Source of the DNA: JAZRWQ01 sp045541395
GTDB lineage: Bacteria > Bacillota > Clostridia > Oscillospirales > UMGS1783
Reading direction: 5' to 3'
DNA: 59,319 bases
Assembly: GCA_045541395.1 (NCBI GenBank)
Contig: JAZQIZ010000028.1
Coordinates: 1-59,319, forward strand
Within the stretch, counting starts at the first letter, position 1, and each line of letters begins with the position of its first letter. Below the pieces are notes generated by a model. The model ran no database searches. It was not told where the DNA came from and was given only the letters and a program-made list of their open reading frames with translations. This document shows positions 57,959-59,319 of this stretch, one piece after another. The translations under genes were made by a program, and so were the position numbers.

Positions 57959-59026
57959 ATGGAATTAAACAAATTCGGCAAAACTCATAAACCTTCTCCA
58001 TCTCTTGAAAACGGCAAGAAATATATTCTTACCAATTGTGATACCGGCAGAAATATTTTTGTGAACGGCATCGGCCTCTTTGAGTACAATAACGGCTTTA
58101 CCGTTGGCGAATATTTCTGTAAGGTTATCAACCTTTGTAATAATCGTTATAAGCTTAAAACTGAAGATTCTTTCCTTAAAGACAATGATAGCCTTGAAAG
58201 CCCTGAGGCAGCTGTGGTTCTTGAAAAAGAAGATGTCAAAGCTATTGAGTGTTGTTGGTATGCTACCGAAGAAGGCAAGCCTGAACCTTTGAGACTTATG
58301 TTTGTAGGTGACTCCATCACCCTCGGTGCAAATACTGATATTCCTGAGGATGAGTGGTGGGGGTGCCGTCCTGCGGTTACAAGCCTTATTGGATCTGATC
58401 CTGATAATCGCTTTGTTAGTGTTGGATCCATGAAAGCAAATCAGTCTTCGGAAAACGAAACAGCGCTCTTTCGTCACGAGGGTCATGGTGGCTGGATGGC
58501 TGTAGATATATGGGGTAAGTTTTACGGTAGATGGGAAGAAGACCGAGGCCTTGCTTCTTTTATGGAAGGCTGGATGTTAAAATATAAACCCGATACTATT
58601 ATGATCCAGCTGGGTACCAATGATACCGCGTTTGCTTCCGGCAGAGATCCTCAGCATCAAGAGGCCTGGACTGAAGAAGGAATGCAGGGCGTGTTCGAAC
58701 GCTATCAGACTCTGTACGATATTTTCTGGAGAGTAAATCCTGACATTCAGTTAGTGATTGCAACTGCACCTCCTACCACACGCTCCGACGTATTTCAGGA
58801 TTGGCTGGTTGAATTTAACAGAAGACTTGCAGTACTTGTTGAGAAGTGGCAGAAGGAAGGTAAAAAAGTCATTTTTGCAAATACCTTCGAAGCTATTTGG
58901 AATGCCGATAGCCATCACGGCCTTTGCTCAGACCACGTTCATCTTTCCCATGCCGGTTATCATGCGATGGCAGGGGTTTATTATAAAAAATTCCTTGAAT
59001 TATATCCTAACGGAGTTGGGAAATAA
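57959..59026 (+). CDS. SGNH/GDSL hydrolase with an N-terminal accessory domain
   Basis: A protein of about 355 residues. Block I is FVGDSITLG (Ser near residue 119), block III is LGTNDT, and block V is SDHVHLSHAGY, giving a Ser-Asp-His triad. Residues 1-110 form a separate region without catalytic motifs, possibly a carbohydrate-binding-like fold. No signal peptide is visible, so the enzyme appears cytosolic. The likely substrates are esters or acetylated sugars. The ATG at 57959 after AAAGGTGG is preferred over one 12 bp earlier. Confidence 0.87.
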   Translation: MELNKFGKTHKPSPSLENGKKYILTNCDTGRNIFVNGIGLFEYNNGFTVGEYFCKVINLCNNRYKLKTEDSFLKDNDSLESPEAAVVLEKEDVKAIECCWYATEEGKPEPLRLMFVGDSITLGANTDIPEDEWWGCRPAVTSLIGSDPDNRFVSVGSMKANQSSENETALFRHEGHGGWMAVDIWGKFYGRWEEDRGLASFMEGWMLKYKPDTIMIQLGTNDTAFASGRDPQHQEAWTEEGMQGVFERYQTLYDIFWRVNPDIQLVIATAPPTTRSDVFQDWLVEFNRRLAVLVEKWQKEGKKVIFANTFEAIWNADSHHGLCSDHVHLSHAGYHAMAGVYYKKFLELYPNGVGK

Positions 59027-59030
59027 GCTT

Positions 59031-59066
59031 AAATATTGCCACCTTTTTGAGGGTGGTAATATTTTT
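59031..59066 (+). terminator. Terminator of the SGNH hydrolase gene
   Basis: AAATATTGCCACC (59031-59043) pairs with GGTGGTAATATTT (59052-59064) with one wobble, then T residues. Confidence 0.88.
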
Positions 59067-59115
59067 AAAAAAAATAAAAAAAGTGCTTGACAATAAGGTA
59101 GTGTTGTGGTATTAT
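59067..59115 (+). promoter_or_regulatory. Strong promoter with UP-element-like A-tract, probable rRNA operon promoter
   Basis: A-rich 59067-59082, TTGACA (59087-59092), a 17-bp spacer and TATTAT (59110-59115). The A-tract is placed where an UP element would contact the alpha subunit. Confidence 0.75.
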
Positions 59116-59319
59116 TAATAAGCTGTCGGGAAGACAGCGAAGAAAACAGAATGTAACTTCCCATTGGGAAGCAATGCACGGACCTTGAGAATTGAACAAC
59201 TTGAAAGAAGAGAACCTGTTAATTCAAAGAGTGAATAACTCAAAAAATTAAAGGAACACTTTGAACTAAAGTAATTTTAGTAAAGAAGTGAGCCTGGAAA
59301 AATCGTCTTTGTTTAATGT
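59116..59319 (+). other. Probable rRNA operon leader, 16S gene outside the window
   Basis: The leader carries hairpins GCTGTC/GACAGC (59122-59138) and CTTCCC/GGGAAG (near 59157-59171) and then CCTTGAGAATTGAACAAC, a phrase typical of clostridial rRNA leaders and spacers. No 16S start (AGAGTTTGATC) is reached before the window ends, so this assignment is inference. Confidence 0.65.

Overview
The window looks like a chromosomal segment of an anaerobic, spore-forming member of the Clostridia, with a gut Oscillospirales/Ruminococcaceae-like flavour. This rests on clostridial gene order, strong AGGAGG-type ribosome binding sites with frequent TTG starts, SpoIIID, a PASTA-type division transpeptidase, an [FeFe] hydrogenase and S-box/RFN riboswitches. 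No species can be named from the sequence alone. Almost everything is housekeeping DNA. No CRISPR array, insertion sequence or phage module was recognised.

Layout. Position 2-154 is the tail of an unknown gene, followed by a TetR-type regulator (462-1058). A minus-strand operon (4828 down to 1094) carries a DUF177 protein, L32, the GTPase Der, and PlsY and GpsA of phospholipid synthesis. Next come an MFS transporter, an unknown membrane protein, and an ECF sigma factor with a membrane-anchored DUF4367 partner. A two-gene [FeFe] hydrogenase module (8930-12471) follows: a NuoF-tail/GltD-like flavoprotein plus the catalytic subunit. A mixed region (12518-19001) holds YlmH, a macrodomain protein, small thiol and VWA proteins, SpoIIID, RbsD, a ComEA-like protein, a HAD phosphatase, DegV and a MarR repressor divergent from a 908-residue MacB-like ABC exporter.

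A division and cell-wall (dcw) cluster runs from 22091 to 35680: mraZ, rsmH, ftsL, a PASTA PBP, murE, murF, mraY, ftsW, murG, murA, divIB, ftsZ. It is headed by a promoter with three MraZ boxes. It lacks murD, murC and ftsA, and its MurE is N-terminally short.

Downstream of ftsZ is tRNA-Gln(UUG). After it comes the most unusual stretch of the window: an ordered array of small hairpins separated by four TGAAAT and then four ATTTCA boxes (35899-36066), leading directly into a four-helix-bundle (S23/Avd-like) gene and an overlapping acetyltransferase. Then come an Sfp-type phosphopantetheinyl transferase, a small Cys-rich protein, and two tandem sugar-binding lipoproteins behind an 11-bp-period triple repeat.

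The gene-expression block (40443-52495) is rpoB, rpoC, an L7Ae-like K-turn protein, rpsL, rpsG, fusA, tuf. It is followed by ribU under an FMN riboswitch, metK under a SAM-I riboswitch, a small membrane protein, recD2, comFC and an SGNH hydrolase. The window ends in a strong promoter and leader that look like the start of an rRNA operon, cut before the 16S gene.

A recurring local theme is a terminator-like hairpin whose 3' arm is also the Shine-Dalgarno sequence of the next gene (spoIIID, murA, and the membrane gene after metK).
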